The translations under genes were made by a program, and so were the position numbers. From Nitrospirota bacterium (GTDB lineage Bacteria; Nitrospirota; Nitrospiria; Nitrospirales; UBA8639), in the NCBI GenBank assembly GCA_003233615.1, contig QIMB01000413.1, forward strand, positions 1-15,786: DNA of 15,786 nucleotides, read 5' to 3'. The number at the start of each line of letters is the position of its first letter. Position 1 is the stretch's first letter. Below the pieces are notes generated by a model. The model saw only the letters and a list, made by a program, of their open reading frames with translations, made no database searches and was not told the DNA's origin. This document shows, in pieces, positions 5,986 through 13,909 of the stretch.

Positions 5986-7150
5986 ACGTCCCGGCAAGGG
6001 CTGGTATGTGTTGATTGATTGGCAGGGGAAACGGAAGGCCAAATCCTTTGGGACAAATAAAAAACTAGCCAAAGATTTCGCAGATAAGTTGACGGCCAAA
6101 TTAAAATGGGCCGAACAGAACGGAGAAGTGGTTAGACTCAATTCACCAGATAGTAAACTTCCAACCGTTCAAGAGTTTTTCACTGACTGGCTCACTACCT
6201 ATGCAGATGCCCACTGTAAACCTTCAACAGCCAAAGGGTACCGACAGACCCTTGAACGACATATCTTTCCATCCTTTGGGCCACAACCCCTCAATGAAGT
6301 CACTCGAATTGATGTGAAACGACTGATTGCCTCTCTGGTAAACAAGGGGCTTAAAAAACAAACCATTCACAATGTTCTGACCCCCTTTAAAGAAGGCTAT
6401 CAACATGCCATTGACGATGGCGTCGTTTCCCTCACCCCTGTCTCGAATATGGGGCGACTGATCAAGGTGAAAGAGGACTGTCGATCCCATATCTCGCCCC
6501 TCACGACTCAAGAAGTCCACGGATTGCTCCAATCCACACAAACAGGACTCCCCTCCTTCTATCCCTTGCTCTTGTGTGCCCTCCGAACCGGCATGCGTGA
6601 AGGAGAACTACTTGGTCTTCAATGGGGGGATATAGATTTCCAAAATGGGTTGTTTATTGAAGTGAGAAGGGGAATTGTACGAACTCAGGTTTCGTCTACC
6701 AAAACCCACAAGATTCGGCGGGTAGACATGTCGCCACAGCTCCTTCAAACCCTTCGGCAACTGAAGGAGACCAGAATGTTAGAGGCAAGTTATCGAAAGG
6801 TCCCAATACCAGATTGGGTGTTTGTCTGGCCTGAAAGCTTTGAACGGATGTCTGATACAACCGTTCGTCGTCTATTCTATAAGGCATTGGAAACAGCAAA
6901 AATGCGACGGATCCGCTTCCACGACTGTCGCCATACCTTTGCTTCTCTCTTAATTCAGCAAAAAGCGAATCCGAAATATATCCAAGAACAGTTAGGACAT
7001 GGTAGTATCAAGGTCACGATGGATATCTACGGACACTTATTTGAAGGAGATCATCGCCACTTTGTGAGTTGCCTGGATGATCCCAAAGGGACTGAATCCG
7101 CAACCCAGCCGCAACCTGCTCTTGAGGTTACCCACGCTGTTAATCTATAA
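5966..7150 (+). CDS. Tyrosine site-specific recombinase (integrase)
   Basis: 394 residues from ATG 5966, with AGAAGGG at 5951-5957 (8 nt spacing). An in-frame GTG at 5936 is less supported. Residues ~1-35 form an arm-binding-like N-terminal beta domain (KLRERPGKGWYVLIDWQGKR), ~65-165 a SAM-like core-binding domain, and ~175-365 the catalytic domain. The full catalytic set is visible: R211 (TGMREGEL), K246 (STKTHK), H319 and R322 (HDCRHTFAS), H345 (LGHGS) and the nucleophile Y355 (MDIYGHL). The enzyme should be active, joining element and chromosome through a Holliday-junction mechanism. Its stop lies 30 bp before the 5' end of tRNA-Ser(GCT), the likely attachment locus, and it shares an operon with the 53-residue protein. 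Confidence 0.93.
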   Translation: MGVKLRERPGKGWYVLIDWQGKRKAKSFGTNKKLAKDFADKLTAKLKWAEQNGEVVRLNSPDSKLPTVQEFFTDWLTTYADAHCKPSTAKGYRQTLERHIFPSFGPQPLNEVTRIDVKRLIASLVNKGLKKQTIHNVLTPFKEGYQHAIDDGVVSLTPVSNMGRLIKVKEDCRSHISPLTTQEVHGLLQSTQTGLPSFYPLLLCALRTGMREGELLGLQWGDIDFQNGLFIEVRRGIVRTQVSSTKTHKIRRVDMSPQLLQTLRQLKETRMLEASYRKVPIPDWVFVWPESFERMSDTTVRRLFYKALETAKMRRIRFHDCRHTFASLLIQQKANPKYIQEQLGHGSIKVTMDIYGHLFEGDHRHFVSCLDDPKGTESATQPQPALEVTHAVNL

Positions 7151-7180
7151 GTAGCTGAAACCATTGACATAATCTTACGC

Positions 7181-7270
<90 letters not shown>

Positions 7271-7339
7271 CTTTTTTCCTACATAATTCAATGACAAATT
7301 TTGCGGTGAATCCTTGTATACGAGGCTATCCTCATGCAG

Positions 7340-7356
7340 CACGATTCAGTATCGTG
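7340..7356. repeat. Perfect 6-bp dyad between tRNA-Ser and the 353-residue gene
   Basis: CACGAT and ATCGTG flank a 5-nt centre (TCAGT). It may be an operator or a small hairpin in the leader of the gene starting at 7408. The rest of 7271-7407 shows no gene. Confidence 0.3.
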
Positions 7357-7407
7357 AAACCTCTGTGATCTCTTCTCACTTCCCCTCACTAACCCCTCAC
7401 ATTTTCA

Positions 7408-8469
7408 ATGCGTGAACACCGCTGGGAATCCGTTGCTACTCTCTCATTCGATGACATCTTGTCGGTGACTGATACACTACGCCAAGCTGGCTTAACGTCT
7501 ATCCATCCTGAAAAGGAGATGATCTCCTATATTGAAGAATGGGAAGTAACTGAGCTTGATGAGATCGGTCAGTTAGAGCCTTGGGCGACTGAAGATGCCA
7601 CGCTCTTACATGTATTTGATCAGTGGACAGGCGATTTTTTCCTATTGGCAGGTAGGTATCATACCGTATTTCAGCAACATCAATCGGTCAATACCTATTG
7701 TTCCGTGGCTCACCCTTGGCATATCAGCCATCCCTTCGCTACAGTTCACCCCATGGCTTGGCTCTGGGTGGGCTTTCGCCATACACATGGCTTTATTCGC
7801 GTGCGTGTCCATACTACAGATATCGTCACGCCCGGAGAATCCGTGGAACAGTCTCACTATCACGTGTGGCTAAATGACCGCCAAGAGGCCTTTCGTTCAG
7901 CTATCGATATCCTACATCTTCCTATTGACGTCAGTATCAACACACGTACAGTTTCTCTTCATACTCAACGCAAGGACACTCCATTCTTTTGTTCCTGGCC
8001 CGATGCGTTCGGACCGTGTCAATTTGAATTGAACTCTCCGGACCCCTTTGAATTTCTCGTACCCGCGAGCCAACTTGCGGCAACGATCCAGTATCCCGCC
8101 AAACAAGTCCGCATCTATCTGACAGGATTTTCTGCAGACGCCTTACGCGACTTCCATAAACTTTCTTCGGACTCTCGATTCATGTATCGCTGCTCTCTTC
8201 ACTGCCAATTAGAAGAAATACCGGAAATATTTTCGTTACTCAAAGCACACGGTCGAATCTATGGCAGCTTAGCCGAATTTCAAACCTCTGTCGTATTACC
8301 AGAGGGTGTTGATGCTGCAGCGATTGTAGGATTCGTCGGATCAGAAGGAGAATTTCGACTGGAGATACGACTGAATCAACATCCACTGTCCCATCAAGAC
8401 ACTCAACAGTGGTTCGAACAATTAGTGAGACATGACCTCGTCTATGCCCCACTCCCTGTTTTCCCTTAA
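7408..8469 (+). CDS. Unknown 353-residue protein
   Basis: ATG 7408 has no Shine-Dalgarno (C/T-rich leader ctcacattttca), suggesting weak or leaderless initiation. The frame is long, and its composition is that of a real soluble protein. It is rich in His, Trp and Phe (AHPWHISHPFATVHPMAWLW) with alternating beta-type segments and no signal peptide or membrane span. The C-terminal ~100 residues (IPEIFSLLKAHGRIYGSLAE, VVLPEGVDAAAIVGFVGSEG) resemble alternating alpha/beta modules. I cannot assign a family or catalytic motif. It is convergent with the polysaccharide cluster and probably belongs to the chromosomal flank of the mobile element. Confidence 0.7.
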   Translation: MREHRWESVATLSFDDILSVTDTLRQAGLTSIHPEKEMISYIEEWEVTELDEIGQLEPWATEDATLLHVFDQWTGDFFLLAGRYHTVFQQHQSVNTYCSVAHPWHISHPFATVHPMAWLWVGFRHTHGFIRVRVHTTDIVTPGESVEQSHYHVWLNDRQEAFRSAIDILHLPIDVSINTRTVSLHTQRKDTPFFCSWPDAFGPCQFELNSPDPFEFLVPASQLAATIQYPAKQVRIYLTGFSADALRDFHKLSSDSRFMYRCSLHCQLEEIPEIFSLLKAHGRIYGSLAEFQTSVVLPEGVDAAAIVGFVGSEGEFRLEIRLNQHPLSHQDTQQWFEQLVRHDLVYAPLPVFP

Positions 8470-8477
8470 CCAATGAG

Positions 8478-8578
8478 AAGTAAAAAGTTTGAAGTGAGAA
8501 GGTCGAAGTAATGAGAATAGCTGATGGGAAAAAAGCGAGGATGAGCTATTCGTTATGCTTTCCTCTTGCTTTTTACTT
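8478..8578. repeat. Inverted repeat between convergent genes
   Basis: AAGTAAAAAG (8478-8487) and CTTTTTACTT (8569-8578) are perfect complements separated by 81 bp of purine-rich sequence. They lie between the convergent stops at 8469 and 8587. A bidirectional transcription-end structure is possible, but the loop is long, so this is uncertain. The 117-bp gap holds no gene. Confidence 0.3.
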
Positions 8579-8586
8579 TTGACTCC

Positions 8587-9612
8587 TCACAAACGTGCCT
8601 CCGCGTCTGTAAAGACTGGAAGCATCGATTGGGCAGCTTGGCAGACTTCTTCAACAGATATTTTCCGCATACAGCTTTCTTCTCCACGAGAGCAACCTGA
8701 ATAAAAACATTCTTCACAATTTACACTTTTATAAATCACCTTCACCTTCAAACCACGTGGCCCCCACACAGCAGGATCTGTAGGACCGAATAGCCCCAAA
8801 ACCGGGCACCCCACCGCTGCCGCTATATGCATAGGGCCACCATCATTACCAATAAACAAGTGACTCCGCCTCATTAAGGCAGTTAACAGGGAAAGAGATG
8901 TCTGTCCCATCAGATTGACTGTCCTGTATTGAGTTAAATTATGAATTTGCTGACCGATAAGAACTTCTCTTTGTCCCCCAATCACTACTACGCACATCCC
9001 CAGTCCACTCAACCAATCTGCGGTCTCAGCAAAACGTTCTAAGGGCCAAGCTTTAGACATATACCGAGCTGTCGGATGTAGGAGGACGAGTGGTTGACCT
9101 TTCGCCAAGAAATCGCCAAACTCCTCCTGCTCATGTTGTTGTATCTTAGAATTAAGATAGATTTCAGGATTTCCAGCTGACTCATGAATACCCAAATCTA
9201 CTAATGCTTGTTGATGATATTCCACCATATGCATGGATCCATAGGCTGAAGGTAAGACTTGGGAATACAACGTTCCTCGCCAGCGACGACCTCGGTTATA
9301 GCCCAATCGTACTGGCGCTCCGGTTACCCAGGAAAGAAAGGCAGACCGATCTCCGTCCGTCAAATCGATGACCGTATCAAATTTGGTGTTTCGTACTCGT
9401 CGAAGAAATCTCATCTGATTCCACCATGATTGCCGAGGCAATACCCAGACTTCATCCAAATAAGGATTGTCTTGTAACACGCCTGCTGTTTCTGGATTGA
9501 CAAGAAAAGTAATTTTGGCATCGGGGAATTGTTTACGAAGAAGCGGTAGCACAGGTGTACATAACACCACATCGCCAAGATACCGAAGTTTAATAAGTAA
9601 AATATTCCTCAT
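8587..9612 (-). CDS. GT9-family heptosyltransferase-like glycosyltransferase
   Basis: 341 residues from ATG 9612, preferred because MRNILLIKLRYLGDVVLCTP is the canonical GT9 start. The frame extends to 9657 without a better start, and the SD is weak (GAGAG). Family marks follow in order: VIDLTDGDRSAFLSWVTGAP, an HPTARYMSKAWPLERFAETA segment (sugar-nucleotide site region), and GNDGGPMHIAAAVGCPVLGL, then FGPTDPAVWGPRG. The late CEECFYSGC...SCM cysteine cluster is typical of the RfaQ/heptosyltransferase III-like subgroup. Such enzymes move a heptose, or a related sugar, from a nucleotide donor onto the LPS inner core at the cytoplasmic face of the inner membrane. It is the last gene of the leftward polysaccharide cluster. 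The exact sugar is not determinable. Confidence 0.88.
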   Translation of the reverse strand: MRNILLIKLRYLGDVVLCTPVLPLLRKQFPDAKITFLVNPETAGVLQDNPYLDEVWVLPRQSWWNQMRFLRRVRNTKFDTVIDLTDGDRSAFLSWVTGAPVRLGYNRGRRWRGTLYSQVLPSAYGSMHMVEYHQQALVDLGIHESAGNPEIYLNSKIQQHEQEEFGDFLAKGQPLVLLHPTARYMSKAWPLERFAETADWLSGLGMCVVVIGGQREVLIGQQIHNLTQYRTVNLMGQTSLSLLTALMRRSHLFIGNDGGPMHIAAAVGCPVLGLFGPTDPAVWGPRGLKVKVIYKSVNCEECFYSGCSRGEESCMRKISVEEVCQAAQSMLPVFTDAEARL

Positions 9613-9744
9613 CTCTGAACACTCTCTACAGATTTTCAGCGGAGCGCAACATCCCACGGACCATTCACAACGACACCCTACAAGGCCTTAGATTCTCCAT
9701 GCATTATCTATAATAACCGCAGTTGGATCACAAAAGTCTTCATA

Positions 9745-9871
9745 AACTCTTCATGCACCTAAGACATGTAGCAATTGACTCATCACCCATAAGGTGACCA
9801 CGCTATGTATGTACATGTCCTATGCACATCAATTGATTGCACAGTTTTTTCGCGCCCAACTGCCGTTTCTA
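9745..9871 (-). repeat. Copy 1 of a 127-bp diverged direct repeat
   Basis: Aligns along its length with 12150-12276 (same strand, equal 127-bp length, small compensating gaps). In the best 43-bp stretch about 36 bases agree, including caattg.ttgcacag and cgcgccca. The TAG stop of the 227-264-residue-class membrane gene (9869-9871) forms its edge, and the equivalent TAG is present in copy 2. The intergenic gap 9613-9868 holds nothing else I can identify. Confidence 0.65.
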
Positions 9872-10600
9872 AAATGATTCATTACCGAGAAGCGCCGTCT
9901 GCAAATACGGCCATAGAGAGACAAACGCAAAAACCGCCAGGACCATTTCCAGGAACTCTTCAATGATCATAAGAGAGGCTTGACCCGACATGCCCACCCC
10001 AAACAACGGAAGAATATAGGGCCCAGTCTTATCTAGAATTACACACACAATCAATAAGGTCACAGCCAACACCAAATGACTCAACCAAGGTTTCCCTGTC
10101 CTCCATGCCGGACCTATTGACTGCCATAACCGAGAACACAAAATACCCCCAACCACAATACACGGCAACACCATACATCCTACAACCAAGAGTCTCTCAC
10201 CGAAGGGAAATTGTGGATTCCAATAATTTGCCATTTTATCCAGATTCCACCCCGTTGCCCATCTATGGGCATCTAATTCTCGTAATCCAAAAAGTAGAAA
10301 GAACATCGTAGTGATCAACCATTCTACCCGCAAAGGCTTCTCACGCCAGGCGGCAATGAATGACCACACAAACCCCATAAACCACATGGCCGCGCTTATC
10401 CTTTCCACTGGCCCATTTTCAGAAACGATACTTTCGCTCCAACTAGAAGAGAGAGTTCCCACATGAATGACAATAATCATGACTGCGGAAAAACTCAGAG
10501 ACGAGAAAAAGGAGTGTCCAACCCAATAGCGGCGGAATAGAAAAGAGTCGATCAACCTATTCGGCCGTTTGCATTCCACATGTAGACCTCTGGGATTCAT
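9869..10600 (-). CDS. Six-TM integral membrane protein of unknown function
   Basis: 243 residues from ATG 10600, which overlaps the preceding stop as ATGA. The longer upstream frame to 10780 shadows the neighbour. Hydrophobic segments lie near residues 32-50, 66-84, 93-108, 137-157, 174-198 and 211-233. Conserved-looking polar positions border or sit in them: SENGPVERISA (60-70), FGLRELDAH (104-112) and IIEEFLEMV (212-220). A membrane protein with such buried Glu/Asp/His groups could be an enzyme or transporter of lipid-linked sugars, but I do not recognise the family. It is co-translated with the 115-residue protein and follows a GT4 glycosyltransferase, so a part in the same glycan pathway is likely. 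Confidence 0.75.
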   Translation of the reverse strand: MNPRGLHVECKRPNRLIDSFLFRRYWVGHSFFSSLSFSAVMIIVIHVGTLSSSWSESIVSENGPVERISAAMWFMGFVWSFIAAWREKPLRVEWLITTMFFLLFGLRELDAHRWATGWNLDKMANYWNPQFPFGERLLVVGCMVLPCIVVGGILCSRLWQSIGPAWRTGKPWLSHLVLAVTLLIVCVILDKTGPYILPLFGVGMSGQASLMIIEEFLEMVLAVFAFVSLWPYLQTALLGNESF

Positions 10601-10944
10601 CCCAAACGGACTGATAGATTCATGAGCACTGTCTGCACACAATATAAGACCACAAAAATGATCAAACTTCCTCCTCCAAGACGAAAAGCCCGAACACGTG
10701 CCCTTGTATTTCCCACTTGAAGGAATCCCATCACCAGCCCATATACCCCCAAACTCACTAATCCAAACCCCATGTACCACACAATAAAAATAGTCCCCCC
10801 TAAATCATATATATAGGGAAGATCTTTATGATAATGCGGGTAATGCGGAAGCCCCCACACCACTCCGATGACAACGATACAAGCCCAACACACCCATGAC
10901 CTCCAGATGCATCGCATTGATCTATTCAATCCTCGATCCTTCAA
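10597..10944 (-). CDS. Small three-TM membrane protein of unknown function
   Basis: 115 residues from TTG 10944, whose start overlaps the GT4 stop (TTGA at 10944-10941). The in-frame ATG at 10917 (MRCIWRSWVCWACIVV) is an alternative, with GAGG at ~12 nt. Hydrophobic segments lie near residues 16-31, 48-73 and 92-110, with a positively charged loop RARVRAFR between the last two and a His/Tyr-rich loop (LPHYPHYHKDLPYIYD) after the first. No family is recognised. Stop/start overlaps on both sides tie it to the GT4 and to the six-TM protein, suggesting fixed stoichiometry or a complex. Confidence 0.7.
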   Translation of the reverse strand: MKDRGLNRSMRCIWRSWVCWACIVVIGVVWGLPHYPHYHKDLPYIYDLGGTIFIVWYMGFGLVSLGVYGLVMGFLQVGNTRARVRAFRLGGGSLIIFVVLYCVQTVLMNLSVRLG

Positions 10945-12149
10945 CAGACTTCTTCATAGACGGCCAACGTTTCTCGAGCTGCTCGCTCCCAGGAAAATTG
11001 CTTCACTCTATCGAATCCCTTCTTGCGTAATTGCTCCTGTAACTCCACATCATCGACCAGATTACGTAACACTGTCACCAGCTGTTCAGAGTCTTGAACA
11101 TTGACATACAGGGCGGCATCTCCCGCTACTTCGGGCAACGCGGTATCTTGTCCTGTGATAATAGGGGTGCCACATGCCATGGCTTCAAGTAACGGAATCC
11201 CAAAACCCTCATACAGCGAAGGAAAAACCAATGCCACAGCCTTTGAATAGACCACTCGAAGATCCGCCGTTGAGAGAGAGCCTGGACATTTGACAACGTT
11301 GGATAGCCCCAAGATCTGAGCCGTTTGACGAAGACTCGTGCCTCTGACGGTCTCATCCCCAATGACGACTAATGACATGTCCTGAGTAAGTCTAGGCGAT
11401 TGTGCAAAAGCCTCGAACAGCACTCGGTGATTTTTCCGGGGTTCCGCACCTCCGACAAATACAATAAAAGGGCGGTCAGATAAATCCAATCGCGCACGCA
11501 CATCCTGCCACTTGTCCTCATCACAATCTGGAAACATATCACACGAACAACCATGGTAAATCACCACGATTTTTTCACGAGGAATAGCAAACACCTCATG
11601 AATTTCCTGCTTGGTAAATTGGGACACGGCGATGATTTTTTCCGCCCGTTCGGCTCCACGACGAGTTTTCCACGAGGACAGTCCTTGTCCCAAGAACTTC
11701 TTCGAATAGGCTGGATATCGCTCTAACCACAAATCATGAATGGTCAATACGGTCTTTTTCTGACCATAATGAGGCGCTTTGAAATTCGTCCCATGAAATA
11801 CATCCAACCGCTCACCGTATCGAGGAATCCATCTGGATACGTGTGGCTTGATAGTGACAGAGTCCATCACTCCGCCAACAGTCAACAATGAACGTGCTTC
11901 CTGTGACGCATAGGCAATCCACTCAACAGATGGATTCAGGCGAAACATAGAAGGGAAAAGTTGACGGACATACTGGCCTATTCCACTATAGGGTGCCAAT
12001 ACGGGTCTGGCATCAAAGCCAACTCGACAATTCGTGGGGATCAAAGACGCGGCCTGAGGATTCAAAGAACAACCAGATCGTTTACAGGACAGATTAAGAC
12101 AGAGGATCCATTCTCCTAATAACCACACGTGAATCACGAAAAGCTGCAC
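10941..12149 (-). CDS. GT4-family glycosyltransferase
   Basis: 402 residues from GTG 12149. The conserved part begins at residue 42, RVGFDARPVLAPYSGIGQYV, the standard N-terminal glycine-rich loop of GT4 enzymes, so the true start may be a later codon such as TTG 12044. Neither start has a good SD. Other marks are HGTNFKAP, TIHDLWLERYP, IIAVSQFTKQEI, FVGGAEPRKNHRVLFEAF and the E-x7-E donor site EGFGIPLLE (E314, E322). It is a retaining GT-B enzyme transferring a sugar, often mannose or similar, from a nucleotide donor to a lipid-linked glycan in the cytoplasm. The first ~40 residues are hydrophobic and Cys-rich and may be untranslated. It heads the three-gene cassette bounded by 127-bp repeats. 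Confidence 0.85.
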   Translation of the reverse strand: MQLFVIHVWLLGEWILCLNLSCKRSGCSLNPQAASLIPTNCRVGFDARPVLAPYSGIGQYVRQLFPSMFRLNPSVEWIAYASQEARSLLTVGGVMDSVTIKPHVSRWIPRYGERLDVFHGTNFKAPHYGQKKTVLTIHDLWLERYPAYSKKFLGQGLSSWKTRRGAERAEKIIAVSQFTKQEIHEVFAIPREKIVVIYHGCSCDMFPDCDEDKWQDVRARLDLSDRPFIVFVGGAEPRKNHRVLFEAFAQSPRLTQDMSLVVIGDETVRGTSLRQTAQILGLSNVVKCPGSLSTADLRVVYSKAVALVFPSLYEGFGIPLLEAMACGTPIITGQDTALPEVAGDAALYVNVQDSEQLVTVLRNLVDDVELQEQLRKKGFDRVKQFSWERAARETLAVYEEVC

Positions 12150-12276
12150 AACCTCTTGACGCGTCTAGAAAATGCAACACGTGGCTCACCACCCAAAAGG
12201 TACTCACGCCCTTATTACATTTCCTATACACCCTCAATTGCTTGCACAGCTTTGGCGCGCCCAGCTACCATTTCTA
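12150..12276 (-). repeat. Copy 2 of the 127-bp diverged direct repeat
   Basis: Matches 9745-9871 at a constant offset of 2405 bp. It lies directly upstream of the GT4 gene. Because copy 1 is almost wholly non-coding, copy 2 is probably a leader or promoter region, which also argues that the GT4 starts downstream of 12149. Between it and 12430 I see only the hairpin at 12360-12390. Confidence 0.65.
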
Positions 12277-12359
12277 CGATTATGTTGCTGAAATTCTTGC
12301 ATCGTATTTTTCAGAATTCTGAATCTCCACCAAAAACATTCTGACAACATTCACAATGA

Positions 12360-12390
12360 GGATACAGATATGACATACATCTGTATATCC
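12360..12390 (-). terminator. Hairpin downstream of the GT4 ending at 12431
   Basis: GGATACAGAT (12360-12369) pairs with ATCTGTAT..CC (12379-12390, two-nucleotide bulge) around a 9-nt loop, 40 bp beyond the stop of the - strand gene. There is no U tract, so it may act as an mRNA 3' stabiliser or a Rho-type end, not as a classical terminator. Confidence 0.35.
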
Positions 12391-12430
12391 AGAAAGTGTT
12401 CATACGTAAAAATTTCGAGTGCACGTACGA

Positions 12431-13567
12431 TTACTCCACCCTGGCAAGTACTTTCGAGTATAATCCATATAAACCTTCTAGCATGCCCTGCAATGAAAAT
12501 TGTTGCTCTACTCGTTTTTTAGCCTCAGCCCCCATTATTGCTTGTTTTTCAGGATCCTTCAATAAAATGAGGAGTGCCCGGCATAAATCTTCCGCATCTG
12601 CAGGTTTGACCAACAATCCCGATTTTTCATGTTGAACAATTTCAGGAATGCCTCCAACATGACTAGCCACAATTGGCTTTCCCAAAGCCATGGCTTCTAA
12701 TAGGACAATCCCAAACCCTTCTAACACCGAAGGAAGAACAAACACATCAAACTGCGCCATGAATAATTCTGGGTGTTCTTGAAAACCAGCAAAAAGAACA
12801 TGTTCTGTCAAATGCAAATGTTCAACTTGCGTTCGCAATTGACGTTCATATTGAAGATCTCCCGCCCCTACAATGACTAAAAACACGTGAGGATAGAGAT
12901 TTTTAAGCTGCCCAACAGCTTCCACAAGATATTCTAGCCCTTTTCGAGGAAAGAGATTGGCAACTGTCCCAACAACGTATTGACCATTCACTTTCTTAAA
13001 ACGTGGTAAAGTATCTGTCGCAAGAAAAGCAGATTTTCTATCGTGTTGTGCAATACCACTCAGCAGGACTTGAATGTTTTCCTGTGACACACCGGCGTTC
13101 CTGAGGACCTTCCCAATACTGTCGGAAACGGGAACAATGAGACTGCCTTTGTCTAACCAATACTGTGAAATTTTCCGTAGCTCAATTTCCTGTCTGACAT
13201 GGATCAGGCATGGCCTCCCCGTTACTCGACCTGCCAAAACCCCAAGGGGCGCCCACCAATAATCATTCACATGCAACACATCAATCTGCCATCGATGAAT
13301 AATTGTCACAAGTCGAAGGATGGCAAAAGGTCGCCAGATGATGTGAGACCACTTCCTCCATTTCGGAAACGAGAAGGACAGGTAAGGAATACGCAGCCTC
13401 TCCAATTTTCCAGTTAAAGGCCCATCATTGGGACATACCAGGTACGGATGAAATCGGTCTCGATCTAAGAATTCCAACCACGTCAACAACTCTCTTTCAG
13501 CTCCTCCAATTTGCGCAATTCCATGGATATAGAGAATTCTCACCCCCTTATTGGAAAGCTGTGCCAT
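12431..13567 (-). CDS. GT4-family glycosyltransferase
   Basis: 378 residues from ATG 13567. The upstream region offers only a weak GGTGA 2 nt away. The N-terminal acceptor domain opens with RILYIHGIAQIGGAERELLT, the GGAE loop typical of GT4 enzymes. It continues with DVLHVNDYWWAPLGVLAGRV and IVPVSDSIGKVL. The C-terminal donor domain has GTVANLFPRKGLEYLVEAV, FLVIVGAGDLQYERQL and the E-x7-E site EGFGIVLLE (E283, E291), then PIVASHVGGIPEIVQH. This is a full-length, intact retaining GT-B enzyme, likely adding a hexose to a lipid-linked oligosaccharide or LPS. It follows the GT2 pseudogene and precedes the three-gene cassette. Confidence 0.9.
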   Translation of the reverse strand: MAQLSNKGVRILYIHGIAQIGGAERELLTWLEFLDRDRFHPYLVCPNDGPLTGKLERLRIPYLSFSFPKWRKWSHIIWRPFAILRLVTIIHRWQIDVLHVNDYWWAPLGVLAGRVTGRPCLIHVRQEIELRKISQYWLDKGSLIVPVSDSIGKVLRNAGVSQENIQVLLSGIAQHDRKSAFLATDTLPRFKKVNGQYVVGTVANLFPRKGLEYLVEAVGQLKNLYPHVFLVIVGAGDLQYERQLRTQVEHLHLTEHVLFAGFQEHPELFMAQFDVFVLPSVLEGFGIVLLEAMALGKPIVASHVGGIPEIVQHEKSGLLVKPADAEDLCRALLILLKDPEKQAIMGAEAKKRVEQQFSLQGMLEGLYGLYSKVLARVE

Positions 13568-13609
13568 TTCACCATTACCGATAAAGATTTGTGCAGCTCG
13601 ATGAACTGA

Positions 13610-13852
13610 TCAAAAGAATTCTTGGAATATTTTTCCTGTGAAAGTCTTCACTGTTTTTTTAGTGGACGCAGTTGAAGCACTCCATTCCAATTCCCATAAT
13701 TTCGCATATTTTCCAAATGTTTACTTGCTGGCAAACCCAGCATACATGACTCCGCGAATGCTATCTCTGAATTCCTGCTTCAAACAATATTTCTTCACAA
13801 ACAAACGTTACCAAGAGGTTCAGCAATAGATGTTTCCAATGAATCGTCGCCG
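13610..13852 (-). pseudogene. Decayed C-terminal part of a GT2 (WaaE-like) glycosyltransferase
   Basis: One - strand frame reads GRRFIGNIYC, stop, TSW, stop, RLFVKKYCLKQEFRDSIRGV, MYAGFASK, stop, TFGKYAKLWELE, ending at a stop at 13610-13612. This follows the C-terminus of the intact GT2 at 15113 (GRRFRSHQL, FTFLKMY, YYTFVKYAKLWEIQ) and the usual 'KKY.LK.GFRDG..G' end of this family. Three internal stops and a missing catalytic half show it is dead. The remaining bases between the two GT4 genes (13568-13609 and 13853-13909) show nothing else. Confidence 0.7.
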
Positions 13853-13909
13853 TGGATTACGTTCGCTCTTTCACAGCAAGTTCTATCCAAGTTCTTTTTC
13901 GTGGCCCGA

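Noticed and set aside
7164..7169. TTGACA just upstream of tRNA-Ser as a -35 box
   Set aside because: The matching -10 would fall inside the tRNA. TAATCT at 7170-7175 is the better -10 candidate.
9845..9871. Possible sigma-54 promoter in the 127-bp repeats (GG and GC around a conserved gcgcgcc/ttgcac region)
   Set aside because: The spacing between GG and GC does not fit the -24/-12 pattern in either copy.
12277..12430. Short Cys-rich frame (YPHCECCQNVFGG) upstream of repeat copy 2
   Set aside because: Only about 21 codons with no ribosome binding site. It could be a remnant but cannot be supported.
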